A DNA stretch of 64,000 bases from Bog-756 sp963699345 (GTDB lineage: Bacteria > Actinomycetota > Acidimicrobiia > Acidimicrobiales > RAAP-2), in contig CAVOTL010000005.1 in assembly GCA_963699345.1 (NCBI GenBank), positions 1,488,001-1,552,000 of the forward strand. Direction: 5' to 3'. Under the pieces are notes generated by a model. The model worked only from the letters and a program-made list of their open reading frames with translations. It searched no databases and was not told the origin of the DNA. Below, one piece after another: positions 35,834 to 44,949 of this stretch (positions are counted from its first letter, which is position 1; every line of letters begins with the position of its first letter). Both the position numbers and the translations under genes were made by a program.

Positions 35834-36658
35834 TCAGCGCATGATGCCGGCTGTACGTCCCTCGTCGACAGGCAGGACCGCACCGTGGAACGCCTGGACG
35901 CGTCCATCGATGAGGAGGAGCGCCGCCTCGGCGATTTCGTCCGCCGGAGTGAAGCTCCGCCTGCTGGGCGTGGTGCGCTCGATCCATACCAGTCGATCGG
36001 ACAGTCCCGGATCGACGCGCACGTGTTCGTTCATGGCGGTGACCGTATTGCCAGGGGCGAGGGCGTTGATGGCGACGCCGTGGGGTGCGAGTTCCAGCGC
36101 GGCGGCGCGAGTGAATGCGGCGACTGCGGCCTTGGTGGCGGCATAGACGCTGTAGCCGGGAGACGGCGTGCTGGCCGCCGAGGAGCTGATGTTGACGATG
36201 TTGCCGAACTGTGCCTCGATCATGAGCGGGGCGACCGCGGCGGTCACCAGGATGGTGCCGAGCAGGTTGACGTCGACCATCCGCTTAGCTCGGCCCCGGT
36301 CCAGCTCGTCGAGCGCTGTCTCCAGCCAGACCCCGGCAGCGTTGACCAGGATGGACGGAGGTCCGAAGACCGAGCAGACCTCGTCGACCGCGCCCTGCAC
36401 GGCAGCTGGATCGGACACGTCGGCGATGAAGGAGTGGGACGAGCCGCCCTCACCCCGAATTCCTGCCGCAGCGTCGGCGGACCTGGCGACATCGGAGCCG
36501 GCCAGGATGCTCACCAGCACCCCCTCGGCAGCCAGCCGGCGCGCGATGGCGAGTCCGATGCCCGACGATCCACCGGTGACGAGCGCGACTCGCCCGGACA
36601 TAGCCCGGTCCTGCCGGCCGCCCGCCGTCACCTCGACGCAGTCTGCGCCTCGGGTCAC
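35834..36658 (-). CDS. Short-chain dehydrogenase/reductase
   Basis: 274 aa from GTG 36658, or 255 aa from ATG 36601 (MSGRVALVTGGSSGIG), which begins at the usual distance before the Rossmann motif TGGSSGIG. Other SDR motifs: NAAGVWLETAL, NIVNISSSAASTPSPGYSVY with YAATKAAVAAFTRAAAL (YxxxK), and APGNTVTAMNEHV. Substrate unknown. The start GTG overlaps the hydrolase stop, so this is the third gene of an operon membrane protein, hydrolase, SDR inside the first island at tRNA-Ala. Confidence 0.9.
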   Translation of the reverse strand: MTRGADCVEVTAGGRQDRAMSGRVALVTGGSSGIGLAIARRLAAEGVLVSILAGSDVARSADAAAGIRGEGGSSHSFIADVSDPAAVQGAVDEVCSVFGPPSILVNAAGVWLETALDELDRGRAKRMVDVNLLGTILVTAAVAPLMIEAQFGNIVNISSSAASTPSPGYSVYAATKAAVAAFTRAAALELAPHGVAINALAPGNTVTAMNEHVRVDPGLSDRLVWIERTTPSRRSFTPADEIAEAALLLIDGRVQAFHGAVLPVDEGRTAGIMR

Positions 36659-37947
36659 CGAGACGCCCCCGCCATCGCAGCCACGGCTCCGTCGGTCCGC
36701 CCCAAGGTCTCGTCGAAGAAATCGAAGAACCGCTGGGCGGCCAGGCCACGGGCCATCGGCTGGCAGTGGCCGGCGGCACCCTCGTCGGCCCCGAAGTGGA
36801 CCAGCTGCGACCTACCCGGGAGCATGTCGTGGAGCCGTCGGGGCTGCCCGGGAAAGAACTGCTCCTCATCCGGCTCGGCGATGAGCAGAGGCGTGGTGAT
36901 CCGGGCGGTGAGTTCTGGGGTGATGCGGTAGCGGTTGACCTCAATGAAGGTGTCATAAAGGGAAGCGCAGCCGTAGGGCTTGGCCCGCCAGGTGATGACC
37001 CGTCGCTGGGCTGGCGTGGCCAGGTCGAGGCAGCCGTTGAACTCGTCCCGCTTGCCCGCGTCGAGCAGTGCGGCGATGCTGTCGGGCAGCTTGTCCCGCC
37101 ACGACGATCCGACGTCGACAACCCCACCATCGGCGACGGCCGCGGCGAAGCGGTGCTCGAACGCCAGCGCGCGGGGGACCCAGTAGCCACCCTGGCTGAC
37201 CCCGTAGAGGACGAGCCGGTCGGCATCGACGTCGGACCGCTCGAGGAGCAGGTCGACGACCGGGGTGAGCACGTGCTCCCAGTCGGGCCTGAACGGGATG
37301 TCGCGCTCGAACAGCATGCTCTGCTGGCCGGGCCCGTCGAAGATCAGGACGTTGTAGCCGCGCTCGACGCCCTGGAAGGCGTGGCCGGGCCACAAAGTGT
37401 TGAGCGAGCCGTCGGCTCCGTTGTTGATTACGAGGGTGGGCTTTGGGCCGGCCGACGTGGCATCCGGCCCTCCTGCGCGGAAGAACCAGCCCGGCATCGT
37501 GGTGCCCTCGTAGGGGATGGCGAGCCGCTCGACTGGCCGGTCGAGGAGGTCCAGGTACTGCTCGAAGCGGGAGCGGTGCTTGGCGAAGGTACGGCTGAGC
37601 GCCGCCTCGGGATCGTCGCAGCCGTCGACCGCCTGGACACAAGCCGCGTAGTAGCTGGCCGCCCGGAGGAGGGCGTTGCGGGCGCTGACCCGGTGACCAC
37701 GGGCCAGGCAGTTGTCCCCGATGGCGGCGACTCGGTCGCCCGTGGCCTCCCATTCACGGACCCAGGCGGCGTTGTCGCCGTCGGGGATGCGGTCGATGGT
37801 GGTAATGACCTCGCCGGCGTCGGCTGCGCCGCTGTTGATCCTTCCGAGCATTGAACGGGTCATGAACTCCATGCTCGGATCGGTGAAGAAGGTCGTGTGC
37901 TTTTCGGTCTGAGAGGTGGTCTGGGGGGTGGACTGGTGGATGGTCAC
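36655..37947 (-). CDS. Alpha/beta hydrolase, FrsA/DHPON-hydrolase type
   Basis: 430 aa, intact. A helical N-terminal half (about residues 30-150) precedes an alpha/beta hydrolase domain: LAIPYEGTTMPGWFFRAGGP, LVINNGADGSLNTLWPGHAF, NVLIFDGPGQQSMLFERDIP, Ser nucleophile in LVLYGVSQGGYWVPRALAFE, acid in LLIAEPDEEQFFPGQP and His in GADEGAAGHCQPMARG. The layout resembles C-C-bond or ester hydrolases related to 2,6-dihydroxypseudooxynicotine hydrolase. The true substrate is unknown. Co-transcribed with the SDR. Confidence 0.85.
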   Translation of the reverse strand: MTIHQSTPQTTSQTEKHTTFFTDPSMEFMTRSMLGRINSGAADAGEVITTIDRIPDGDNAAWVREWEATGDRVAAIGDNCLARGHRVSARNALLRAASYYAACVQAVDGCDDPEAALSRTFAKHRSRFEQYLDLLDRPVERLAIPYEGTTMPGWFFRAGGPDATSAGPKPTLVINNGADGSLNTLWPGHAFQGVERGYNVLIFDGPGQQSMLFERDIPFRPDWEHVLTPVVDLLLERSDVDADRLVLYGVSQGGYWVPRALAFEHRFAAAVADGGVVDVGSSWRDKLPDSIAALLDAGKRDEFNGCLDLATPAQRRVITWRAKPYGCASLYDTFIEVNRYRITPELTARITTPLLIAEPDEEQFFPGQPRRLHDMLPGRSQLVHFGADEGAAGHCQPMARGLAAQRFFDFFDETLGRTDGAVAAMAGASR

Positions 37948-38013
37948 GATGCTGGTCTCCTGGTAGGTGTTCGTACGGTTAGTGGGGTGCCGGCGGGACC
38001 GGCAGGCAGTGGG

Positions 38014-38559
38014 TCAGGCGGTGGGTGCGGGGACGTGGCCGACGGCGGCCGAGGTGGTCTCGGTCGTGCGCTTGACGGCCCACAGCAGCGACAGGGCGGT
38101 TCCTGCCAGGCCGAACAGCGGGCGGCCGAGGAGGTCAGCGGTGACGCCGGCGACTGCCGCGGCTGCGAAGGCGGCGGCCCACACGAAGGTGATGCGGCGG
38201 TTGACGGCGAGGAACTCGGACGACTGGGCGACCTCGGGACCGACCTGGTCCTTGGCGATGTCGACCGTGAACGGGCGCCCCACGGCGATGGAAGCCAGTG
38301 CCACGAGGGAGAGCCACCCGGCGGCACAGGCGTGGAGGTAGTTGCCGACGGCCTGGTCCGGCCAGGTGAGCGCGAGCACACCCGCTCCCAGGAAGAACAC
38401 AAGCATGGCGCCACCGAGGATGCCGAGGCGGCGCGGCGGCAAGGCGACGGTCACCACGGCCAGCGTGACCAAGGCAGCAACTACACCCCACCGCCACTCG
38501 GCGAAGCGGGCGACGAGGGTCAGAACGATGAACGGGGTGAAGCGTAGGATCATCTTCAT
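38014..38559 (-). CDS. Multi-span membrane protein
   Basis: 181 aa, intact, about six hydrophobic segments: RFTPFIVLTLVARFAEW, GVVAALVTLAVVTVALPP, GILGGAMLVFFLGAGVLALT, WLSLVALASIAVGRPF, VWAAAFAAAAVAGVTADLLG and PLFGLAGTALSLLWAVKR. No family recognised. First gene of the hydrolase/SDR operon; a pair of 16-bp direct repeats lies 70-112 bp upstream of its start, probably the binding site of the neighbouring LuxR-type regulator. Confidence 0.78.
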   Translation of the reverse strand: MKMILRFTPFIVLTLVARFAEWRWGVVAALVTLAVVTVALPPRRLGILGGAMLVFFLGAGVLALTWPDQAVGNYLHACAAGWLSLVALASIAVGRPFTVDIAKDQVGPEVAQSSEFLAVNRRITFVWAAAFAAAAVAGVTADLLGRPLFGLAGTALSLLWAVKRTTETTSAAVGHVPAPTA

Positions 38560-38628
38560 GGCAGGACTCCTTGTGAGCGGAACGGCTTGTCGGAGTCATG
38601 ATCCGCTCGCGGCGGTCCCAGGGCCCTA

Positions 38629-38671
38629 GGGTGGAACCCCAGGTGTGCGCGAGGAGGGCGAAACCCCAGGT
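38629..38671 (-). promoter_or_regulatory. Two direct repeats, likely activator sites
   Basis: On the plus strand GGGTGGAACCCCAGGT (38629-38644) and GGGCGAAACCCCAGGT (38656-38671) agree at 14 of 16 positions and are 27 bp apart. They lie between the end of the LAL regulator gene and the start of the membrane protein gene it probably controls. The core ACCCCAGGTCAG also appears inside the att-like repeats at 41.65 and 45.05 kb. Confidence 0.5.
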
Positions 38672-38699
38672 CAGCGCCGTGACTTAGGGCGGTCCGTGC

Positions 38700-41360
38700 C
38701 TAGGTTCCGAGTCCGAGTCGTTCGCGCAGCTCGCGGCGAGAGCGCACGCCAAGCTTCCCGTAGATGTTGCTCAGGTGATACTCGACCGCCTTCTTGCTGA
38801 CGAAGAGCTGGTCGGCGATCTCCTGGTTCGAGCGCATGTCCAGGGCCAGGGTCACGACGTCCTGTTCGCGTGGGGTGAGCTCGAGCGGCGAACGGTCCCG
38901 CCGCTTGGACGCACGGCTCAGCCCGCTGTCCGCCAGGTCGAGATCGAGCCGCTCCAGATACGGCACCGCACCGACCTGCTCGAGCAACTTGTGAGCCGAC
39001 CGGAACTGGCCGACGGCGTCCTGCCGCTTGCCCAGATTGCGAAGCAGCCGCCCGTACTCGGTGTGCACGCCGGCCGCAACGAGCACCGGGGTGTCGGCAA
39101 GGAACCCGTCGAGGGCCTCGGCGAAGGCCGCCTCGGCCGTGACCGGGTCACCCCGACGCACCGCGATCCGTCCCCGCAGGTCGGCGATCTGGCACCGCAG
39201 GTCGAGGTGCCGCTGCTCGGCGTCGAGGACCAGCTGCCCGACGAGTCGTTCGGCATCGTCAAGCCGACCCGTCCCGATCCGTGCCACCACCGCCGGGTGC
39301 ATCAGCGAGAGCACCGACAACATCGGGGCTCGGCGCAGGGTGGCCGTGAGCACTGCCAGTGTGTCCACGTCATCGCGGGCGAGCGCGACGGCGATGGACG
39401 CCCGCCTGGAAGCCAGCTCCGCTTCGGGGGTATGGAACTCGGCGGCCACCTCGTGAGCGGCCTCGACGCTTGCCCTGGCGGCTTCCCAGTCGCCCCGGGC
39501 GGCGAACACACCGGCGAGCAGCTGGTGCGATGCGGCGCCGACCCACCCCTGCTCGGGATCGGTCAGGTCCAGGGCGAGCCGGGCGTTGAGGAGCGCCTCG
39601 TCCCACCGCCCAATCTGGAAGAGGGACTGGGCCAGGTCGAGGTGAGCCCGGCGGCGTGCGGGCATGGCCGTGGCACCCCGACGGATCACGACGGTCAGAT
39701 CGGCGATGGCGGCATTGGCTTGAAGACTGAAGGTGGCGAGCATGCCGCGCACGGCCAGCAGGCCGGTGTCGGCGAGTGCGGTGTGGGAAGGGGGTCCGCT
39801 GAGCCGCTCGTCGAGGAGTTCGAGGGCCACGGCGGCGCCGTCGACCTCGGCCCGGCCAAGTGCGCTCATAGCCCACGCCTGCCGCTCCAGGTCGGCGTTG
39901 GCGATGCCCCGTCCGATCGCCTCGGTTGCCGCGTCTATGGCTTCCTGGCCCCGCAGGAGGACGACGAACTGGCTCGCCAGCTGGATCAACGCTTCGATCC
40001 CGACCTCCCCGCCGTCGGTATCGGCCGCCCGCTGGAGCCGGTGCAGCGACTCGTCGGGCCGGCCGGTCTGCCACGCCACAACCCCGAGCACCAGGTCCTT
40101 GCCTGGACCGTCCGCGCACGACTCGATCGCCGGAACCAGCTCGTTCAGAGCCGTGTCCTCCGTGCGCACCAGCAACCGAGCGCCCGACATCAGCCGCCGC
40201 TCGCGTTCGTCGAGGGCTGGTGAAACGTCTGCCGCCCACCGCCACATTCGTGCCGCCGAGGCGGACCCCTCGCGGACCCGGGCGTCTTCGGCGGCATGCT
40301 CGAGCTCGGCCGCGAGCTCTTCGTCCGCGTGGTCGGCAGCTGCGAAGCGATGGCCGAGGGCAGCGCGTGGATCGCTCAGGGCGGCGGCCGCTCGGTGTAG
40401 GTCACGCCGCCGGACCGGCGACAGGCTCTCGTACACGGCGTGGCGGAGCAGCGGGTGGGCGAACTCGAAGAGGGACACTCCGTCGCCGTCGCGGCGATCG
40501 ATCAGGCGCGTCGCCAGCGCCCGTTCCGCCGTGACTGCCGGGTCGTCGATGCCGGCCACCCGGACGAGGTCGACTAGTGGGCTCGGCCGGTCGAGCACGG
40601 CCAAGGCACCCATGAGCGACACTGCCCCGGGGTCGGCGTCCGCCAGCTGGGCCACCACTAGGGCGGCAAGGTCCTGGGGGACCGGGAGGCTCTCTCCCGG
40701 CCGGGTCAGCACCGACTCGGGGGCCTCCGAAAGAACCGTGGTGAGGTAGAGCGCGTTGCCGCCGGTGTGGTCGACCAGTCGTTGGGCCGCCGCCTCGTCG
40801 ATCCGGATGCCGCGGGCGGCAGCCAGCTCCACGACGTCGGCGCCGGACAGCTCGGAGGCACGCAGGCGAGTGCTGCGGCCGGCGTCGTTGCGTAGGTGGA
40901 GCCAGCCGTCGTCAGCGCCCGTGTGGTCGCCCCTCGCCGTCGCTATCACCAGCACCGGCTCGCGGTCAAGGCGGCTCACGGCCACCGCCAGGGCGCGGCG
41001 TGAGGCGAGGTCGAACCACTGGAGATCCTCGACGACCATCACCAGCAGTTCCGTGTCGGCCAGCTCCGCCACGCGGGTGAGCACCGCTTTGGCGGCTTCG
41101 AACACGGTCGCTTCGACCGGGAGGTCGACGAGCGGGGCGAGGGCGGCGTAGGGGACGTCGGCGATGTACTCGAGCCCTCCGAGCACCACCACTCGGACGG
41201 GGCCGACCACTTCGTCGACGGCCCGGCGCACAAGGGCCGACTTGCCGGCGCCCGCCGGCCCCTCGACCGACACCACCCGGCACGAATCGTCCCGCGCCAT
41301 CGCTGCGGCTCCGGCAATCGCTTTCAACTGCTCCGACCGGCCGACGAGGATGGTTTCCAA
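38700..41360 (-). CDS. LuxR-family regulator, LAL type (ATP-binding, MalT-like)
   Basis: 886 aa from TTG 41360, chosen because GGAGGTG lies about 6 nt upstream and homology starts there (METILVGRSEQLKAIAGAAA). The N-terminal AAA-type ATPase has Walker A VEGPAGAGKSALVRRAV and Walker B LLVMVVEDLQWFDLASRRAL; a long TPR-like middle follows; the C-terminal LuxR HTH is LTPREQDVVTLALDMRSNQE with IADQLFVSKKAVEYHLSNIY and GKLGVRSRRELRERL. LALs are inducer-dependent activators of catabolic or secondary-metabolite operons. It lies upstream of, and in the same direction as, the membrane protein, hydrolase, SDR operon. Confidence 0.9.
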   Translation of the reverse strand: METILVGRSEQLKAIAGAAAMARDDSCRVVSVEGPAGAGKSALVRRAVDEVVGPVRVVVLGGLEYIADVPYAALAPLVDLPVEATVFEAAKAVLTRVAELADTELLVMVVEDLQWFDLASRRALAVAVSRLDREPVLVIATARGDHTGADDGWLHLRNDAGRSTRLRASELSGADVVELAAARGIRIDEAAAQRLVDHTGGNALYLTTVLSEAPESVLTRPGESLPVPQDLAALVVAQLADADPGAVSLMGALAVLDRPSPLVDLVRVAGIDDPAVTAERALATRLIDRRDGDGVSLFEFAHPLLRHAVYESLSPVRRRDLHRAAAALSDPRAALGHRFAAADHADEELAAELEHAAEDARVREGSASAARMWRWAADVSPALDERERRLMSGARLLVRTEDTALNELVPAIESCADGPGKDLVLGVVAWQTGRPDESLHRLQRAADTDGGEVGIEALIQLASQFVVLLRGQEAIDAATEAIGRGIANADLERQAWAMSALGRAEVDGAAVALELLDERLSGPPSHTALADTGLLAVRGMLATFSLQANAAIADLTVVIRRGATAMPARRRAHLDLAQSLFQIGRWDEALLNARLALDLTDPEQGWVGAASHQLLAGVFAARGDWEAARASVEAAHEVAAEFHTPEAELASRRASIAVALARDDVDTLAVLTATLRRAPMLSVLSLMHPAVVARIGTGRLDDAERLVGQLVLDAEQRHLDLRCQIADLRGRIAVRRGDPVTAEAAFAEALDGFLADTPVLVAAGVHTEYGRLLRNLGKRQDAVGQFRSAHKLLEQVGAVPYLERLDLDLADSGLSRASKRRDRSPLELTPREQDVVTLALDMRSNQEIADQLFVSKKAVEYHLSNIYGKLGVRSRRELRERLGLGT

Positions 41361-41551
41361 CCGGGCACCTCCACACGATGTCCGTGAACAACTGGTGCCC
41401 AGTGACGGTACCCGGTGAGGTGGATGACCGCAGCGGCTACCCATCAGTGTCGGTTGGTCCGACGACGCTCCCGGACTGCCAGGAGTGGACGCACGCGATC
41501 CTTGCGATGGCCGGGTCCCTTGCAGGATCGATCGCCGCGGAAAGCGCTCCC

Positions 41552-41773
41552 GAAGGGGTCCGAACGTAGTCGCATCACTTATCCAGCCGACCCTGCAGCG
41601 AGCTCCTCAGCATCCCAATTTCGCCGCTTGCTCAAGCTTCCACGCCGCATAACCCCAGGTCAGGGACCCAAGAGGGGTTCGAACAAAGTCCCATAACCTC
41701 CACCCGTTGTCGGAATCACAACGTTGTCCCTGGTAGAGGGGCAACTTCGTGACCCGTTCGCCAAATGAGGCAG
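41552..41773. repeat. Att-like repeat module A (degenerate tRNA-Ala 3' ends)
   Basis: The gap 41361-41843 has no supported gene but holds two partial tRNA-Ala 3' copies: GGGGTCCGAACGTAGTC with GCATCACTT (from about 41555) and, after CCCCAGGTCAG, GGGGTTCGAACAAAGTC with CCATAACCTCCACCC (41674-41705), then the flank shared with the region after the tRNA. Positions 41653-41711 match 45047-45105 at 54 of 59 bases. Interpreted as an att site left by integration. Confidence 0.6.
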
Positions 41774-41843
41774 ATGTCGATGTTCGAACCCCTGCCTGAG
41801 CTGGGAGAACGCCCTGACAAATTCTTTCGCCCGGTCGGACAGC

Positions 41844-42644
41844 TCAGAGTTCGTTTCCACCAGGGCGCGTCGGACGAAGCGTTGCGATGAGGAAGTAGCA
41901 CGGAATGGCGATTCCCTCTTCTGTTGGAAGCGCCATCGTCTCGGTCAGCGAGCGGACGTCGGCGAGGAGAGCATCCCACCGTTGCTCTCCGACGAGCCGG
42001 GGCTTCTCGGCCATCACGTGGCCAGCAGTCTTGACCATGAATTCCGCAGCTTCCTCCGCTGTCGGAAAGTCCAGCTCCAGCCGCTCGACAGAGTGATCCG
42101 TCAAGCGCAGGCAGTGGCGGGCCCCGAGTTCCCTCAGGGAATCTGCGTCTCCCCATCTGCTCGGTGGTCCGGAGCTGACCGGGGGTGGCGGCAGATACGG
42201 CGAAAGGGCCGGACCCATGGCCGGCATGAAGCTGCCAGGCACCCACGATGCCAGGACAACACGGCCGGAGGGAGTGACGGCTCTGGCCAGTTCCCTCATG
42301 GCCACCTCGTGGTCGACGGCGTACATGACCCCGAAGACGGAGAGGACAGCAGATGCAGACTGGTTGGGAACCGGCAGGTCTCCGACATCGGCATTCACCC
42401 AACGGACCACCAGGCCCGCTGACGAGCACCGCTTGGAGGCGATGTCCAGCAATGTCTGCTCGAAGTCGATACCCACGACGTCGGCCCCTCGGCCGGCAGC
42501 CAACAGTGCCGCGTTGCCAGTCCCGGTGGCGACATCGAGCACAGTGTCCGCAGCCTTGATCCCTGCAGCCTCCACGACACGATGCGCCGCAGGCTCGAGT
42601 CGCTCCGCCATCCGAGGGTAGTCACCGACGGCCCACGTGGTCAT
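41844..42644 (-). CDS. SAM-dependent class I methyltransferase
   Basis: 266 aa, intact, ATG 42644 after GAGGAGG. The SAM-binding motif is DTVLDVATGTGNAALLAAGR, motif II ADVVGIDFEQTLLDIASKR, then VNADVGDLPVPNQSASAVLS and FGVMYAVDHEVAMRELARAV. This UbiE/COQ5-like pattern acts on small molecules. Last gene of the second-island operon (TsaA-like, LLM, TetR, methyltransferase). Substrate unknown. Confidence 0.87.
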   Translation of the reverse strand: MTTWAVGDYPRMAERLEPAAHRVVEAAGIKAADTVLDVATGTGNAALLAAGRGADVVGIDFEQTLLDIASKRCSSAGLVVRWVNADVGDLPVPNQSASAVLSVFGVMYAVDHEVAMRELARAVTPSGRVVLASWVPGSFMPAMGPALSPYLPPPPVSSGPPSRWGDADSLRELGARHCLRLTDHSVERLELDFPTAEEAAEFMVKTAGHVMAEKPRLVGEQRWDALLADVRSLTETMALPTEEGIAIPCYFLIATLRPTRPGGNEL

Positions 42645-42750
42645 AGGAACCTCCTCGATCGCCAGACGTCTGCGGGTGAACGGTGTCGGACTGCCATCGC
42701 TCGGAGTTCCCCATCGATCCCGATGACACCGCGACGGGTGCCGTGCCGAA

Positions 42751-43335
42751 TCAACGGGCACCTTCGATCTCGAAGTCCAGAAGTCGACCGATGGCTGCCC
42801 CGACCTCGCGCATCGGACCTGCCGACCGCGTGGCCCTGGCCAGGACGAACCCACCTTCAACCGCCGCGATGAGCAGTGTCGCGAACTGCGCAGCATGCGC
42901 ACCGTCGACTCCCGCCCGGCGCAGCTGCTCCTCGATGGCGACTTTCCACTGATCGAATGCCTTCGCCGCCGCATCGAGCACCGCATCCGCATCGGGGGAC
43001 TCGAGGACGGCGGGAGCGATAGGACAGCCGAACGCACCGCCTGTTCCCTCCAGTGCGGCGACGCATACGTCGACGAAGGCATTGACCGCCTCGAGTGGCG
43101 ACGAGGAACGATCTCCAAGCAATCGAATCATCTGCTCGACGTTGTCACCGCTGCTCTCCACGACAGCGACGGCGAGTTCCTCCTTGCCGCCGGGGAAGTG
43201 GTGGTAGATCGTGCCCCGAGTAGCCCCGGCCCGCTCCAGGACTTCCGTGAATCCGGTCGCCGTCATCCCATGGCGGCGGTAACTGACCTTGGCGGCATCG
43301 ATCATGCGTTGACGAGTGTCCGTACGCTTCCCCAT
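42751..43335 (-). CDS. TetR-family regulator
   Basis: 194 aa, intact. HTH region: MGKRTDTRQRMIDAAKVSYR, TGFTEVLERAGATRGTIYHH, FPGGKEELAVAVV. The ligand domain (GAFGCPIAPAVLESPDADAV, QFATLLIAAVEGGFVLARAT) matches the LmrA/YxaF-like group that carries a conserved CPI motif. It starts 6 bp after the LLM stop, within the operon, and the operator is likely the long inverted repeat at 44864-44917 ahead of the first gene. Confidence 0.9.
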   Translation of the reverse strand: MGKRTDTRQRMIDAAKVSYRRHGMTATGFTEVLERAGATRGTIYHHFPGGKEELAVAVVESSGDNVEQMIRLLGDRSSSPLEAVNAFVDVCVAALEGTGGAFGCPIAPAVLESPDADAVLDAAAKAFDQWKVAIEEQLRRAGVDGAHAAQFATLLIAAVEGGFVLARATRSAGPMREVGAAIGRLLDFEIEGAR

Positions 43336-43341
43336 CTACCC

Positions 43342-44388
43342 TTACCGCCCCTCTCGTAGCGCGGGGAATACCTCGGTGGTCAGGAGCCGCATCGACTCGA
43401 CGGCGTACTCGTGGGGCATGCCGAACCAGTTGGTGCGGAATCCGAAGTCCGTCATGTGAAGATCGTCGATCCAGGGGATGAGCATGGCGATGCAGTCGTC
43501 GGGCGTGCCAATGATGAAGCGCTCGTCTTCCAAGAGCTCGAAGGGGATGGCGAAGCTCTCATCGCCCGGAAGCGCCTTGTCCTGACCCCAGGCGGCGTAC
43601 GCGTCGTACTTGGCGCCGAGGAACGGTTGGGCGATCTCGAGCGCTCGTTGGCGGGTCGGAGCACAGAAGATCTCCCGAGCCACCGACGTCCGAGACGATG
43701 CAGGGAGCCCAGCCTCTTGACGGGCTACTGCGAAGAGGTCGAGCTGCCGGGCGACCGTCGAATAGGTGGCGTGGGGATTGATCATCCATCCGTCCGACTG
43801 CCGAGCCGCTCGGACGACCGCCTTGTCAGCGTTTGCCGCCATGAGAATGGGAGGCCGAGGCTCCTGGAGGGGCCGGGTCGAGATCGGGGTCCCCTCTACC
43901 TGACACCAAGGGAGATCGACCACCGGCTCATTGCTCGTCCACAGCTCCTTGAGTGCCGCGAGGTTTCCCTCGAACCGCTCGACCATGCGCTTCCGATCGA
44001 TCCCGAAGGCCAAGTACTCCTCATCCCGATAGCCGAGGCCGGCCCCGAAGACGAGCCGCCCGCCGGACAGCACGTCGATGGAGGCGAACTGCTCGGCCGT
44101 GGCCACCGGATTGTGGAGGGCCAGCAAGTTGATGGAAACGACCAGAGACATGTCACCCGTCCGGTCGATGAGGCGCCCCAGCATTGCTGCCTGGTCGATG
44201 CCGTGCAGCCACGCTCCGGTGAGGAAGTGCTGGGTAACCGCCACTCCGTCCCATCCGAAATCACGTGCCGCGTCGGCGATGGTTAGTTCGCCGTCGATCT
44301 GGGCGGTCAGGTCGCCTCCGAGAGCGTGCTGGTTGGTGACCACTGCACAGAACCGCAGTGGATTGCCGGCACTCTCTGGGGCGCTCAC
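43342..44388 (-). CDS. LLM-class flavin-dependent oxidoreductase
   Basis: 348 aa, intact, luciferase-like TIM barrel (RFCAVVTNQHALGGDL, VAVTQHFLTGAWLHGIDQA, ASIDVLSGGRLVFGAGLGY, EPRPPILMAANADKAVVRAA, TPDDCIAMLIPWIDDLHMTD). Members use FMN or F420 to oxidise or hydroxylate small substrates. The GTG start at 44388 overlaps the TsaA-like stop by 4 nt. Probably a catabolic or detoxifying monooxygenase under the TetR regulator encoded next. Confidence 0.9.
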   Translation of the reverse strand: MSAPESAGNPLRFCAVVTNQHALGGDLTAQIDGELTIADAARDFGWDGVAVTQHFLTGAWLHGIDQAAMLGRLIDRTGDMSLVVSINLLALHNPVATAEQFASIDVLSGGRLVFGAGLGYRDEEYLAFGIDRKRMVERFEGNLAALKELWTSNEPVVDLPWCQVEGTPISTRPLQEPRPPILMAANADKAVVRAARQSDGWMINPHATYSTVARQLDLFAVARQEAGLPASSRTSVAREIFCAPTRQRALEIAQPFLGAKYDAYAAWGQDKALPGDESFAIPFELLEDERFIIGTPDDCIAMLIPWIDDLHMTDFGFRTNWFGMPHEYAVESMRLLTTEVFPALREGR

Positions 44389-44849
44389 CAGTAGCCCTTC
44401 ATCAGTTCAGAGGCCCACTGCGGTTGGACGACCGGACCCCGCGGTCCGAACTCTCGCATGAATGGCTTGATGTCCAGTACGGGAGTTCCCACCACTGCGT
44501 CCAGGCCCCGAACTTCGAGCCAGCCCGGACCAACGTCGACCAACTCGCATGTCGTGATTCCGATCCGGTTGGGACGGTCTTTCGCCCGCTGGGCCAGGAT
44601 GCCGACGCTCGGCCAGTCCTGTCTCCCTCGGGGGTGCCGGTCACCTCGACAAATGGAGTCCTCGCCGACCCGGTCGAAAATAAACGTGACCTCCACGTGG
44701 GAGAACGCCTCGAGACCTCGTGTGGCCGTCTTCTCCAGAACCTCGTCATGCAGCTCGATGTGCGCGCACACCGAGCCCCAGTTGTCGTCCGCGACCTCTG
44801 TTCGGCCGCCGACGACACGCCCGATCGCGGTCATTGGTGCGAGCTGCAT
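44385..44849 (-). CDS. TsaA/TrmO-like (UPF0066) protein
   Basis: 154 aa from ATG 44849, preferred over the longer frame because AAAGGAGAGG lies just upstream. Motifs: MTAIGRVVGGRTEVADDNWG, LEAFSHVEVTFIFDRV, HPRGRQDWPSVGILAQRAKD, RPNRIGITTCELVDV and GTPVLDIKPFMREFGPR. Canonical TrmO N6-methylates threonylcarbamoyladenosine in tRNA, but many homologues in catabolic operons lack a shown role. It opens the second-island operon and overlaps the LLM gene. Confidence 0.85.
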   Translation of the reverse strand: MQLAPMTAIGRVVGGRTEVADDNWGSVCAHIELHDEVLEKTATRGLEAFSHVEVTFIFDRVGEDSICRGDRHPRGRQDWPSVGILAQRAKDRPNRIGITTCELVDVGPGWLEVRGLDAVVGTPVLDIKPFMREFGPRGPVVQPQWASELMKGYW

Positions 44850-44863
44850 CCGCCTCTCCTTTA

Positions 44864-44917
44864 CTAGTACAAGCATCCTATCATTTAGTAAGGAGATTAC
44901 AAGGATGAATGTACTAG
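44864..44917 (-). promoter_or_regulatory. AT-rich promoter with long inverted repeat operator
   Basis: CTAGTACAAGCATCC (44864-44878) and GGATGAATGTACTAG (44903-44917) form an inverted repeat with 13 of 15 positions pairing, including an 8-bp perfect outer arm. Between them, on the minus strand, TTGTAA (-35) and TAGGAT (-10) are 16 bp apart. A TetR bound at both arms would cover the promoter. The block is strikingly AT-rich for this genome. Confidence 0.6.
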
Positions 44918-44949
44918 CAGGACGAATGGACGGTTGAGGGGAGCGGAGG

